A stretch of 64,000 nucleotides of DNA from Chitinophaga pinensis (GTDB lineage: Bacteria; Bacteroidota; Bacteroidia; Chitinophagales; Chitinophagaceae): assembly GCA_902167325.1 (NCBI GenBank), contig LR632930.1, forward strand, positions 5,146,001-5,210,000, written 5' to 3'. The notes under the pieces were generated by a model, which worked only from the letters and a program-made list of their open reading frames with translations, made no database searches and was not told the origin of the DNA. This document shows, piece after piece, positions 25,945 through 34,541 of the stretch (the first letter of the stretch is position 1; each line of letters begins with the position of its first letter). A program made the translations under genes and the position numbers.

Positions 25945-27060
25945 TTATGCGGTTTTACGGTAGTTCCATACAGCCACGGCATTAAGTACCGCAGCAAATG
26001 CGATCATAATCACCAGATACTGCCTGATATCGGCCCAGCCGCTTCCCTTCAGCATCACCATCCGGATCACTTTCACGAAGTAAGCCACGGGATTAAACTG
26101 CGTGATCTTTTGCGCCCAGCCCGGCATGCTCTCTATGGGGGTAAACAACCCGCTCATCAAGATGCAGATGATGAGGAAAAACCAGGTAATGAACATGGCC
26201 TGCTGCTGGGTTTCTGTAAAGGTAGAGATGAGCAGTCCAAGGCCCAGCATCACCAGCAGGTATACTGCTGCAAACAGGAATATCCATCCAAGGCTGCCGG
26301 CGAAAGGCAGGTTAAAGACCAGTTTGCCCACTGTAAGCCCAAACGCCAGCTCAAACAGTGCAATGATCCAGAAAGGCAGCAGCTTCCCGACAATGAAGTG
26401 AAACTTGCGTATAGGTGTCACGTTTAGCTGTTCAATTGTCCCCATCTCCTTTTCCTTCACAATATTCATCCCCGACAAAAAACCTCCGATCAGTGTTACC
26501 AGCACCACCAGGATTCCCGGCACCATAAAGAATTTATAATTCAACCCGGGATTAAACCAGTAACGGAAACTGGTATCAAAATGGGAAGGTGCGTCATCTT
26601 CATCCAACGCCAGCCATTCCATCCGGATGCGACGGTTAAAATCACCTAAGATGCTTTGGGCATACCCAGCCGCCAGTCCTGCTTTGCTGCCATTTATGGC
26701 GTTCACCAGCAGTTGCACTTTCGCCTCATTACCCCGCACCAGATCCTGCTCGAAATGCCGCGGGATGGTAAGGATGAGATCTGCCGTATTGGCCTCCAGA
26801 TCATCGAAGGCGGCCTTATCGGTTGTTTGCCGGTTGAGGGTGAAATATCCTGAAGAAAGCAGTTTCCCTTTCAGCTGCTGGCTCCAGTTACCGCCATCGT
26901 GGTCCACGATGTCAATTGACAGATTGCGGATCTCGTAATTGGTAGCGAAAGCCAGTACCAGCAATTGTACAACCGGCACTACGAATATGATGGGCAGCAT
27001 GGATTTGTTGCGGAATATCTGCAAAAACTCCTTCTGTAATATGAAAAATATGGTACGCAT
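25945..27060 (-). CDS. ABC exporter permease, ABC-2 type (second)
   Basis: 371 residues. One N-terminal membrane helix (about 17-37), a large periplasmic segment (about 40-175), then five helices in the C-terminal third; FFMVPGILVVLVTLIGGFLSGMNIVKEKEMGTIEQLNVTP is the usual ABC-2 core. It matches the YhhJ/YbhR-type permeases of drug-export systems. Its ATG overlaps the stop of the other permease by 1 base, and together they form the membrane pore. Last gene of the six-gene exporter operon. Confidence 0.9.
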   Translation of the reverse strand: MRTIFFILQKEFLQIFRNKSMLPIIFVVPVVQLLVLAFATNYEIRNLSIDIVDHDGGNWSQQLKGKLLSSGYFTLNRQTTDKAAFDDLEANTADLILTIPRHFEQDLVRGNEAKVQLLVNAINGSKAGLAAGYAQSILGDFNRRIRMEWLALDEDDAPSHFDTSFRYWFNPGLNYKFFMVPGILVVLVTLIGGFLSGMNIVKEKEMGTIEQLNVTPIRKFHFIVGKLLPFWIIALFELAFGLTVGKLVFNLPFAGSLGWIFLFAAVYLLVMLGLGLLISTFTETQQQAMFITWFFLIICILMSGLFTPIESMPGWAQKITQFNPVAYFVKVIRMVMLKGSGWADIRQYLVIMIAFAAVLNAVAVWNYRKTA

Positions 27061-28166
27061 CAGCTTAAACGGATTTTAAACTTACTGAGGCTCACGATGA
27101 GGAAAAAACAGGTCATACCGGCTAAAATACCCATTGGCAGGGCTATCTGCGGTAAGCCACTACCCTTGAGCATTATGTCTTTCAGTATAATGATGAACCA
27201 TTTGGCAGGCAGGATGTTCGATACGATCTGTAACGGTACCGGCATACTTTCGATGGGATATACAAAACCGCTTAGCAGGATGGTAGGAAGCAATAGCCCC
27301 ATCATGGAAATCATCATCGCTGTTTGCTGTGAATTGGTTAAACTCGATATGAGAATCCCCAGCGAGAGTGCGGTTAAACAGAATAACCCGCATGCGGAAA
27401 GCAATAACAGGATACTCCCCTTTACCGGCATCCCGAAAATCCAGGTACCGAGGCAGAGGATGATGATGGAGATGAAAAAGGAAAGTAAGACATATGGCAC
27501 CACTTTTCCGGCGATAATAAGCACTGGCCTTAGCGGAGATACCAGCAGGATCTCCATCGTACCCAATTCTTTTTCCCGCGTGATGGTGATGGAGGTCATC
27601 ATTGCGCAAACCAGCATCAGTATGAGCGTCATAACACCCGGTACAAACAGGAAAACGCTTTTCAGCATGGGGTTGTACACCATGCGCACTTCCGGATGTA
27701 TGGTGAGCGGTAAATGTTGCAGATGGGTTTGTTCCTGCTGATACTGGCCAATAATTGCGTTGGCGTAATTGATGAGCGTGGTGGCAGTATTGGGGTCAGA
27801 CGCATCCGTTAACAGCTGGATGGCCGCTTTCCTTTCCCGGATAAAATCCCGGGAAAACCCATTAGGGATCACGATCACCATACGGATATCCCCCTTTTTG
27901 AAGGCAGGCAGGATTTCCTTTTCGCTGCGCAGGTTTTCGGCCAGATCAAAGTACGTGGAGGCTGTTATCTTACTGACGAGTCCATGGCTGAGCGCATCCT
28001 GCGAATAATCCAGCACCGCAATGCGGGCGTGGCGGATCTCGTTGGTAATAGCAAAACCGAACAGCACGATGAGCACCACCGGCATTCCAAAGAGAATGAT
28101 GAGGGTCCGCCGGTCGCGGAAAATATGAAAACACTCTTTTTTGACGAACTCGAAAAACTGTTTCAT
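27060..28166 (-). CDS. ABC exporter permease, ABC-2 type (first)
   Basis: 368 residues with the same layout as the next permease: N-terminal helix (about 22-40), periplasmic domain (about 45-170), and a C-terminal helix bundle starting LFVPGVMTLILMLVCAMMTSITITREKELGTMEILLVSPLRP. The two permeases are clear paralogues, as in YbhS/YbhR. The gap to the ATPase gene upstream is 3 bases. It should export drugs or toxic metabolites together with the adaptor and TolC-like channel encoded in the same operon. Confidence 0.9.
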   Translation of the reverse strand: MKQFFEFVKKECFHIFRDRRTLIILFGMPVVLIVLFGFAITNEIRHARIAVLDYSQDALSHGLVSKITASTYFDLAENLRSEKEILPAFKKGDIRMVIVIPNGFSRDFIRERKAAIQLLTDASDPNTATTLINYANAIIGQYQQEQTHLQHLPLTIHPEVRMVYNPMLKSVFLFVPGVMTLILMLVCAMMTSITITREKELGTMEILLVSPLRPVLIIAGKVVPYVLLSFFISIIILCLGTWIFGMPVKGSILLLLSACGLFCLTALSLGILISSLTNSQQTAMMISMMGLLLPTILLSGFVYPIESMPVPLQIVSNILPAKWFIIILKDIMLKGSGLPQIALPMGILAGMTCFFLIVSLSKFKIRLS

Positions 28167-28169
28167 GAT

Positions 28170-28901
28170 TCAGGATTTGGCTCTGGCGAGCTGCAAAAAA
28201 ACTTCGTTCATCGTATCAGCACCAAATTGCTTTTTCAGGGCTGCCGGGGTATCCAGTGCTTTAATCTTCCCGTCAACCATAATAGAGATGCGATTACAGT
28301 ACTCCGCTTCATCCATATAGTGCGTGGTAACGAATATAGTGACGCCTTTGGCTGCTGATTCATAGATGAGGTCCCAGAATTGCCGGCGGGTAATGGGGTC
28401 TACCCCTCCCGTGGGTTCATCAAGGAATACAATGGAAGGATCATGGATCACGGCAATGGAGAAGGCGAGCTTCTGCTTCCACCCCAGTGGCAATGCCCTT
28501 ACAAGCATATTACCTTCCTGCTCCAGGCTGAGACGCTGCAGGAGGTCTGCCGTTTTTTCCCTGATCTGGCTGTTGCTAAGGCCGTAAATGCCCCCATAGA
28601 AACGGATATTCTCTTTAACGGTCAGGTCTTCATACAGCGAGAATTTCTGACTCATGTATCCGATCCGCTGTTTGATCTGCTCGGTTTGCGTATAAATATC
28701 GAAACCAGCTACACGTGCTTCTCCGCTGCTGGGGCGCAGGAGGCCACAAAGCATCCTCATTGCGGTGGTTTTACCTGCACCGTTGGCCCCGAGGAACCCA
28801 AAGATCTCCCCCTGTGCCACGTCAAAACTGATGGCATTCGTGGCAATGAAATTACCGAAACGCTTCGTAAGGGCTGTAGTGGTAATGGCAGCCTGTGTCA
28901 T
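28170..28901 (-). CDS. ABC exporter ATPase (second)
   Basis: 243 residues. Walker A GANGAGKTT (about 38-46), Q loop YMSQKFSLYEDLTVKENI, and Walker B IVFLDEPTGGVDP are intact. The signature motif is degenerate: ALPLGWKQKLAFSIA in place of LSGGQ, as in the second nucleotide-binding domain of YbhF-type proteins. With the neighbouring ATPase it corresponds to a split YbhF. Its start overlaps the stop of that gene by 4 bases. Confidence 0.9.
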   Translation of the reverse strand: MTQAAITTTALTKRFGNFIATNAISFDVAQGEIFGFLGANGAGKTTAMRMLCGLLRPSSGEARVAGFDIYTQTEQIKQRIGYMSQKFSLYEDLTVKENIRFYGGIYGLSNSQIREKTADLLQRLSLEQEGNMLVRALPLGWKQKLAFSIAVIHDPSIVFLDEPTGGVDPITRRQFWDLIYESAAKGVTIFVTTHYMDEAEYCNRISIMVDGKIKALDTPAALKKQFGADTMNEVFLQLARAKS

Positions 28902-29812
28902 ACTGCTTGTGTTTGCGCCTGCATCAGGGACATGAAAACATCTTCGATCCCCGCATTGGCCGGCTGTATCACCAATCCAGTGTGCCCACCGGTGGTTAGA
29001 CTGCTCCTCACTTCTTCCGGGTCTGCCGTCATGGTTACATGCAGGAATTCTCCGAAAGCGAAGCAGGATTGCACTTCCGGATGTGCACGCAGATCACGGA
29101 TGAGCCTGTACATATCGTTGGATTTGATGGCCCATATCTTTGTCCGGAATTGTGACACGATGGTTGAAGGCGTATCTATCTGCATGATAGCACCATTCTG
29201 CATGAGCGCCACCCGGTCGCATAGTGTGGCTTCATCCATATAAGGAGTGGATACAAGAATTGGAATGTTCTTTTCTTTGAGGCGTTGCAACATATCCCAA
29301 AACTCTTTGCGGGATACAGGATCTACCCCCGTAGTTGGCTCATCAAGGAAGAGTACGGAAGGTTTATGCACAAGCGCGCAACACAATGCCAGCTTTTGTT
29401 TCATACCTCCGGATAGCTTACCCGCAGGCCGGGTTTTAAATGGAGCGATCTGCTCGTAAATATCGCGGATCAGGTCGTAATTCTCTTTGATCGTTGTATT
29501 GAAAATAGTCGCAAAGAAATGGAGGTTCTCTTCCACCGTCAGATCCTGATAAAGGGAAAATTTCCCCGGCATATAGCCTACCTGCCTGCGGATGGCACGG
29601 TAATCCTTCACCACATCCAATCCGTTCACCATCGCCTTCCCTTTATCTGCCAGCAACAGTGTGGCCAGTATGCGGAACAGGGTGCTTTTACCTGCACCAT
29701 CAGGACCAATAAGCCCGAACAACTCACCCGGTGCCACGGTAAAACTGATATCGTGCAGGGCGCTAACGTTGCCGAACTGTTTAAAAATGTTTTGTACGAC
29801 GATCGGTTCCAT
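28898..29812 (-). CDS. ABC exporter ATPase (first)
   Basis: 304 residues. Walker A GPDGAGKST (about 36-44), Q loop YMPGKFSLYQDLTVEENL, canonical signature LSGGMKQKLALCCAL and Walker B VLFLDEPTTGVDP. A C-terminal extension of about 70 residues follows the ATPase core. It pairs with the ATPase downstream, which has the degenerate signature, so the dimer should have one canonical site and one weakened site. It starts 6 bases after the adaptor gene ends. Confidence 0.92.
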   Translation of the reverse strand: MEPIVVQNIFKQFGNVSALHDISFTVAPGELFGLIGPDGAGKSTLFRILATLLLADKGKAMVNGLDVVKDYRAIRRQVGYMPGKFSLYQDLTVEENLHFFATIFNTTIKENYDLIRDIYEQIAPFKTRPAGKLSGGMKQKLALCCALVHKPSVLFLDEPTTGVDPVSRKEFWDMLQRLKEKNIPILVSTPYMDEATLCDRVALMQNGAIMQIDTPSTIVSQFRTKIWAIKSNDMYRLIRDLRAHPEVQSCFAFGEFLHVTMTADPEEVRSSLTTGGHTGLVIQPANAGIEDVFMSLMQAQTQAV

Positions 29813-29818
29813 GATGAA

Positions 29819-30721
29819 TTATTTAGCGATCCGCATTTCTCCCGGCATTCCTATTTTCAGGCTGCCATCGTTGTTCACACGTACTTTCAGGGCATACACC
29901 TGGTGTACCCGCTCTTCCCTTGTTTGTACAGTTTTAGGGGTAAACTCCGCTTCAGGTGAGATCCAGCTGATGGTACCACTCAGCTGCTTGATGGTTCCGT
30001 CCGGCTGATCGATCCCAACGTTAACTGTTTGCCCCGTTTTCACACCGGACAGTTGATTTCCGCTGATATACGCCCGGAGATACATGGTGCGCAGGTCGGC
30101 CAGTTTGTAGAGTGGCTTGCCATAGTTCACCACTTCGCCTGCCTCCACATATTTTACGAGAACCGTACCGTTGGCAGGATTCAGTATGCGGGTTTGTGCC
30201 AGCTGATCTTTTACCTGTGCCACCTGGTATTCCAGCGGTTGCGTTTCACTGCTGAGGCCGGAAACCTGCGTATTGAGAGAGGAAGAGGTGGAGGCATATT
30301 GTTTTTCAAGCAATGCGATTACGCCGTTGATATCATCGAGCTGCTTGGGGGTAGCAGCATTCGCTTTGAGTAGATTTTCTATACGCGCTTTTTCTTTTTG
30401 CTGCGTGGCAATTTGTTGTCTGATAACTGCCAGCTGTGGATTCACTTCCGGCATACGGCTTTGCACCGCTTTAATATTAGCGCCCAGCTGGGCTTTGCGG
30501 AGATGCAGCTGTGTGGAATCGATACCGCCGACAACCGCATTTTCAGCGAGCACCTGCCCTTCTTCCACATCGAACCGCAGCAGTCGGCCGGTAGCTTCGG
30601 CGGAAACGATTACTTCAGTTGATTCAAAATTACCGTATGCATCAGCCGCATCATTGCCGGACTTACAGGAAGCGAGCAGCAATAATGTGGCAGCAGTGGC
30701 GAGGAATGTTTTCATGTTCAA
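29819..30721 (-). CDS. HlyD-family periplasmic adaptor lipoprotein
   Basis: 300 residues. The lipoprotein signal ends LLLLASC (C19). After it come a biotinyl-lipoyl half (RLLRFDVEEGQVLAENAVVGGID), a coiled-coil hairpin (about 75-165), the second lipoyl half (NGTVLVKYVEAGEVVNYGKPLYKLADL) and a beta-barrel segment. It bridges the inner-membrane permeases and the TolC-like channel. Its start overlaps the stop of the TolC-like gene by 4 bases. Confidence 0.9.
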   Translation of the reverse strand: MNMKTFLATAATLLLLASCKSGNDAADAYGNFESTEVIVSAEATGRLLRFDVEEGQVLAENAVVGGIDSTQLHLRKAQLGANIKAVQSRMPEVNPQLAVIRQQIATQQKEKARIENLLKANAATPKQLDDINGVIALLEKQYASTSSSLNTQVSGLSSETQPLEYQVAQVKDQLAQTRILNPANGTVLVKYVEAGEVVNYGKPLYKLADLRTMYLRAYISGNQLSGVKTGQTVNVGIDQPDGTIKQLSGTISWISPEAEFTPKTVQTREERVHQVYALKVRVNNDGSLKIGMPGEMRIAK

Positions 30722-31977
30722 TAACCTTTTATTACCTGATACTGAATTGTGGCGTATACGTATTGGATTTCCCGGGTTTTGCCGGCTATGACAGCGGACG
30801 TTTCTGCAAATAGATCACTGAGGTAATCGTGCACCGTCATCACCCCGTTATCCAGCTGTGCGGCAGACACGGTTTTCACGCGCCCCCTCAATGCAACGAT
30901 CTCCTGATCTTTTACCATGGCGGCCGACAGTGTATTGATTTCCGATTTTTGCTGCAGCAACCTTGCCCGCGTCTGAAGGTCAAACGCTTCCAGCTGTGCC
31001 TCCACACCTCGTTCCTGCTCCTGCAGTACGGCACGTTCTGTACGCTGGGTATGCCAGTTCCAGACAGACCATTGCAGGCGAAGGCCTCCCATGTAATAGA
31101 AATCGAATTTATCAGACAGCAGGTTAAGACCCGGGCGTCCGTAGCCTCCCTGAACAAAGGCACTTACTTTGGGGCGGGTTTGGGAACCGGTTAAGTTTCC
31201 CTGCCGGCGAAGTACTTCCTGCTGATACCTGTAAAGGGCTATCTCTGGTCTTTGCAGCGGCTGGTCGCCAATTCCGGCAGGCGCTGGTAAAATAACAGCA
31301 TTCATCTCCCCTTCTGTTTTACCTGTGAGCAAAGCCAGCGTAGCCAGAGCGGCCTGTTTACCATTCAGTGCCTCTTCCAGTTGCTGTTCCGTTTTCAGTT
31401 CCTCTGCATGCAACATATCTACCTGAGAGGCCAGTACGGTGCCGTTGTTCACACCGGCCTGGAGTTTTTCTCTCCGTTGCTTCACTTCAGCGATCATTAC
31501 ACGGCGAGCGTTGATGTGTGCATCCCAGATGAGGGCGTTGAAATATACCTGTGTTACCTGCTGGCGAAGCTGATGAAGATCTACTTCCACCTTTTGACGA
31601 TCTGCCTGCTGCCGGGCCAGCTGCAGTTCCTGCTGACCGGCAATGGCGCCACCGTCGTAGATGAGCTGGCGCACATCCAACGTCAGGTTGTACTGATCTT
31701 TTGGCATGGTGGGGATGCTGACATTAGGTAGTTTGATGGGAATGGCCACTACATCTGACTGGTAGGTGGCTTTACCGTTAAGTTCTGCCTGCGGGAGGTA
31801 GCCGGTGCGGATATTACGGAGCTGGAGCGCCGTGGCACGGTCAGTGGCTTCCTGCTGTTTGAGGAGCGGGTAATGGCGCCGGGTGGCCGCCCATGCGGAA
31901 TCCAGCGGGAAGTACTCCTGAGCAACAGTCCCTCCGGAAATCAATAAAAGCGCCAGCGTGAGAAATTTAAACATCAC
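30718..31977 (-). CDS. TolC-family outer membrane efflux channel
   Basis: 419 residues. The signal peptide ends near GGTVAQ (20). The rest shows the two OEP repeats with long alpha-helical stretches (QLARQQADRQKVEVDLHQLRQQVTQVYFNALIWDAHI and the matching C-terminal helix ending in QYVYATIQYQVIKGY). It is the first gene of the exporter operon, 46 bases after the TetR gene, with a palindromic operator in between. Confidence 0.9.
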   Translation of the reverse strand: MMFKFLTLALLLISGGTVAQEYFPLDSAWAATRRHYPLLKQQEATDRATALQLRNIRTGYLPQAELNGKATYQSDVVAIPIKLPNVSIPTMPKDQYNLTLDVRQLIYDGGAIAGQQELQLARQQADRQKVEVDLHQLRQQVTQVYFNALIWDAHINARRVMIAEVKQRREKLQAGVNNGTVLASQVDMLHAEELKTEQQLEEALNGKQAALATLALLTGKTEGEMNAVILPAPAGIGDQPLQRPEIALYRYQQEVLRRQGNLTGSQTRPKVSAFVQGGYGRPGLNLLSDKFDFYYMGGLRLQWSVWNWHTQRTERAVLQEQERGVEAQLEAFDLQTRARLLQQKSEINTLSAAMVKDQEIVALRGRVKTVSAAQLDNGVMTVHDYLSDLFAETSAVIAGKTREIQYVYATIQYQVIKGY

Positions 31978-31989
31978 TAACTCGTTTAT

Positions 31990-32005
31990 TTAACTAATTG
32001 GTTAA
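31990..32005 (-). promoter_or_regulatory. TetR operator in front of the exporter operon
   Basis: TTAACTAATTGGTTAA is the same 16-base palindrome as the one at 32650-32665 with one arm mismatch. It lies 12 bases before the TolC-gene ATG. The short T-rich stretch between it and the TetR stop could hold the promoter. Confidence 0.75.
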
Positions 32006-32023
32006 TTGCTATCCAAAAAAATA

Positions 32024-32632
32024 TCAGGGCCGCAGGGCGCTGAGTACGAAGCTGCTCACAAAGGCTTTTCTTTCCTCGATGAACTGCGCGAAAGCCGGTT
32101 CTCCAATCTTGAATACCGCCTGCATGAGGGGCTTGGCCACGAACGGAAACACACACATGGACACTACGCTGATCATCAACTGTATGGGATCTACCCGGCG
32201 AATAGTTCCATTATCCATTTCCGACTTCAACAACATCATAAACTCCTGTATGTTCGGAAAACTGGGCGTGTTCACAAAACGATCTATAATCCTGTCAGGG
32301 TCCTGGTTGATCTCGTTCATGATAAAGAGCGGCAGGTAGGGATTCTCGGCGATGGAGCCGATATAGCTGCCGATAACACCCTGAATCTTGTCTTCCAGCA
32401 GCAGGTCTGCTGTAAAAACAGCGCTGACCCGGCTGAGCAGCTTCCCTACCGCTTCGGTAAATACCATGTCAAACAGCTTGTCTTTACTGCGGTAATAGTA
32501 ATGCAGCATTGCCTTGTTGATCCCCGCCTCATCGGCGATATCCTGCATACGGGCACCTGAAAAGCCCTTGTGCATGAATATCTTACGCGCGGCTTCGATG
32601 ATCTGTTGTTCTGTGGTATTAGTCGTCTGCAT
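32024..32632 (-). CDS. TetR/AcrR-family repressor of the exporter
   Basis: 202 residues from the ATG at 32632; upstream in-frame sequence runs through the promoter and is not coding. The helix-turn-helix is clear: EQQIIEAARKIFMHKGFSGARMQDIADEAGINKAMLHYYYRSKDKLFDMVF (about 8-60). The C-terminal part is a ligand-binding helical bundle. A palindrome right after its own promoter and a second copy before the efflux operon indicate autoregulation and control of the exporter. Confidence 0.9.
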   Translation of the reverse strand: MQTTNTTEQQIIEAARKIFMHKGFSGARMQDIADEAGINKAMLHYYYRSKDKLFDMVFTEAVGKLLSRVSAVFTADLLLEDKIQGVIGSYIGSIAENPYLPLFIMNEINQDPDRIIDRFVNTPSFPNIQEFMMLLKSEMDNGTIRRVDPIQLMISVVSMCVFPFVAKPLMQAVFKIGEPAFAQFIEERKAFVSSFVLSALRP

Positions 32633-32649
32633 TATACTAACTGAGATGT

Positions 32650-32665
32650 TTAACCATTTGGTTAA
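32650..32665 (-). promoter_or_regulatory. TetR operator at its own promoter
   Basis: TTAACCA-TT-TGGTTAA is a perfect palindrome placed between the -7 box (32671) and the TetR ATG (32632), covering the expected transcription start. Confidence 0.85.
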
Positions 32666-32670
32666 TGGTT

Positions 32671-32701
32671 CAAAGATAGGTATTATTTCAAATCCGCCAA
32701 A
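32671..32701 (-). promoter_or_regulatory. Promoter of the TetR gene
   Basis: On the minus strand TTTG (32701-32698), 19 bases, then TATCTTTG (32678-32671): an exact match to the Bacteroidota consensus. Confidence 0.85.
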
Positions 32702-32766
32702 TAAAATTCCGTCGCACCGGATGGGGTAAATGACCATAGTTGTGGGGGAGATTCCGCCAGCCAAAA

Positions 32767-32953
32767 ATGCGCTAACCGTATTACAACCGTACGCTAATTG
32801 CGCTGTAATTGTACGCTAATTGCGCTGTAATTGCGCTGTAATCGTACGCTAATCGCGCTGTAATTGCGCTGTAATAGTACGCTAGCCATACTGTAAACTT
32901 ACGCTAGCTGTACGCTAATTGTACGCTAAACTTACGCCAGCCTTACTGTAATC
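32767..32953. repeat. Intergenic array of 17 degenerate 11-bp units
   Basis: The 519-base gap between the TetR and thioesterase genes holds 187 bases that divide exactly into seventeen 11-mers. Two main words alternate, GTACGCTAATT and GCGCTGTAATT, with variants such as GTACGCTAGCC, TTACGCTAGCT, ATACTGTAAAC and TTACTGTAATC. Position 4 is C in 16 of 17 units and position 8 is A in nearly all. No ORF crosses it. The array ends about 66 bases upstream of the TetR promoter. The rest of the gap holds a degenerate stretch rich in CTGGTAT words (32960-33055) and a terminator at 33068-33103. Confidence 0.9.
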
Positions 32954-33067
32954 GTACTGGGTCTTGTCCTGGTATAGGTTTACACCCTTTGTTAGGACGT
33001 GACCAGGGACCAGGGTCTGGTATTACCCGGCATATACCTGGTATTAATGCCGCATTGAAACCTTAAT

Positions 33068-33103
33068 AAAAAAATAGAAAAGCCGGGACAAGAATGCCCC
33101 GGC
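33068..33103 (-). terminator. Terminator of the thioesterase gene
   Basis: On the minus strand GCCCCGGC (33096-33103) pairs with GCCGGGAC (33082-33089, one mismatch), followed by TTTT and a longer T-rich run. Confidence 0.75.
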
Positions 33104-33125
33104 GGCTGTTACCTACAACTGTTTA
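33082..33125 (-). repeat. Dispersed terminator-linked repeat, copy 2
   Basis: Near copy of the block at 25890-25934, including GCTGTTACCTACAACTGTT (33106-33124). Confidence 0.75.
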
Positions 33126-33151
33126 CTAATCGCTAAGTTAGGTTTGGGGTG

Positions 33152-33637
33152 TCACAGCTGGATGGAAGGCGCCTGCAGCCTCGCGGCCAGACGCTGTTCA
33201 AAAGTTTCGTCGGGGTTATGGTCTACACGGATGTTTTGCAGTAATTGCACCAGTTCATCATCATGATCGGCGCGTTTGCCGGTCTTGAGGTCTACATGCG
33301 CAAAGCGGGTCACCAGGAACGATTTCACCTTCTGCTGCTGCTCGTCCGTCATCCACATTTCTACAGAGATGTGCTGATGAGAGAAATCGGTGACACGGGT
33401 GAAGATATACACCTTCTCTGCGACCAGCGCAGGCTTGAGATACGCGATCCGGTGCTCGGTCACCACCCATCCCCTGCCCTTCATGGCAAAATCCTTCAGG
33501 CGCAGGTCGTAATGCTCTGCGAGATGATCTTCACGGGCGTTCATGAAATAATTCAGGTAAGCCGCGTTGTTGAGATGTCCGAAAGGGTCGCAGTCATTGA
33601 ACCGGATGGTATATATGCTGCCGGGCTCTTTAATCAT
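33152..33637 (-). CDS. Acyl-CoA thioesterase, 4HBT hot-dog family
   Basis: 161 residues. The N-terminal active-site pattern YTIRFNDCDPFGHLNNAAYLNYFMNARE has the catalytic aspartate before GHLNN, typical of 4-hydroxybenzoyl-CoA-thioesterase-like enzymes that hydrolyse acyl-CoA or acyl-ACP. The central strands (RVTDFSHQHISVEMWM) complete one hot-dog domain. Substrate not determined. It has its own terminator; the SDR gene upstream is separated by another terminator, so they are separate units. Confidence 0.85.
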   Translation of the reverse strand: MIKEPGSIYTIRFNDCDPFGHLNNAAYLNYFMNAREDHLAEHYDLRLKDFAMKGRGWVVTEHRIAYLKPALVAEKVYIFTRVTDFSHQHISVEMWMTDEQQQKVKSFLVTRFAHVDLKTGKRADHDDELVQLLQNIRVDHNPDETFEQRLAARLQAPSIQL

Positions 33638-33668
33638 AATGCGATGGTTTTATTACTGCTAATTTCAG

Positions 33669-33702
33669 AAAAAAAGCCGGGACGGTGCGAAACCGCCCCG
33701 GC
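33669..33702 (-). terminator. Terminator of the SDR gene
   Basis: On the minus strand ACCGCCCCGGC (33692-33702) pairs with GCCGGGACGGT (33676-33686, one mismatch), followed by seven T. Confidence 0.85.
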
Positions 33703-33769
33703 GATATGTCAATTTGAAGTACGCATCAGGGGTTTCAACAGATAATGAAAGTTTGCAGTCTTTCTCATT

Positions 33770-34528
33770 TTATCCCACCAACTTGTGGACCGTCAGTCCA
33801 CCATCGATGTTATATTCCGCACCGGTGATAAAAGAAGCGTCGCTGGAGGCTAAGAAAGCAACCAGTTTGGCAACTTCTGCGGATTCACCGGCACGATTGA
33901 GCGGTATCCGCTCCGCGAATTTTTGGCGGATGGCGTTGATGCTGCCATCGTCCATACCTGCTTTCGACAGGATGGGTGTAATGATCGGCCCGGGGTTCAC
34001 TGTGTTCACCCGTATGCCTTTCGCGGCCAGTTCTGCGCTCAAAGTGCGGCCCAACGCATTTAAAGCGGCTTTGCTGGCTGAATACACGCTGGATCCCGGC
34101 ATGCCGGTAAAAGCGTTCACGGAAGACAGCAGGATGATGGAACCACCGTCGTTCAGGATGGGTAAAAATTTCTGAATGGTAAAGAATGCGCCCTTGAAGT
34201 TGATGTTCATGATCTCGTCGAACTTTTCTTCGGTAACATCGCTGACAGGTGCGAAGCTTCCAACGCCGGCATTGACAAACAGCACGTCAATCTTGCCATA
34301 ACGTTCTTTCACTTGCGCTACCAGTTTGTTGGTATCAGCGAGGCTTGCCTGATCCGCGGTCACGCCCAGTGTACCGCTTCCCAGTTTTTCCGCCGCTGAG
34401 GTTACCGCATATGCGTTTCTCCCTGTGATCACAACTTTGGCGCCTCTGGCCACGAACTCTTCGGCCGTAGCGAGCCCGATACCGCTATTACCTCCGGTAA
34501 CAACGGCTACTTTATGCTGCAAGCTCAT
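33770..34528 (-). CDS. Short-chain dehydrogenase/reductase
   Basis: A 252-residue classical SDR. Cofactor motif VTGGNSGIGLATAEEF (about 10-25), the NAG motif FVNAGVGS, catalytic serine in LLSSVNAF and the YSASK tetrad, then VNPGPIITPIL. The ADDE-like start of the second strand with ITGRN favours NADP. It follows the ArsR gene by 58 bases, and this gap contains a 9-bp inverted repeat, so the reductase is probably de-repressed when the ArsR regulator senses its signal. Confidence 0.9.
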   Translation of the reverse strand: MSLQHKVAVVTGGNSGIGLATAEEFVARGAKVVITGRNAYAVTSAAEKLGSGTLGVTADQASLADTNKLVAQVKERYGKIDVLFVNAGVGSFAPVSDVTEEKFDEIMNINFKGAFFTIQKFLPILNDGGSIILLSSVNAFTGMPGSSVYSASKAALNALGRTLSAELAAKGIRVNTVNPGPIITPILSKAGMDDGSINAIRQKFAERIPLNRAGESAEVAKLVAFLASSDASFITGAEYNIDGGLTVHKLVG

Positions 34529-34541
34529 ATGTAGTGTGTGT

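Noticed and set aside
32633..32764. 44-codon upstream extension of the TetR frame
   Set aside because: It crosses the promoter and operator; the ATG at 32632 precedes the helix-turn-helix as usual.
32767..32953. CRISPR array
   Set aside because: The units are contiguous 11-mers with no spacers and no cas genes nearby.
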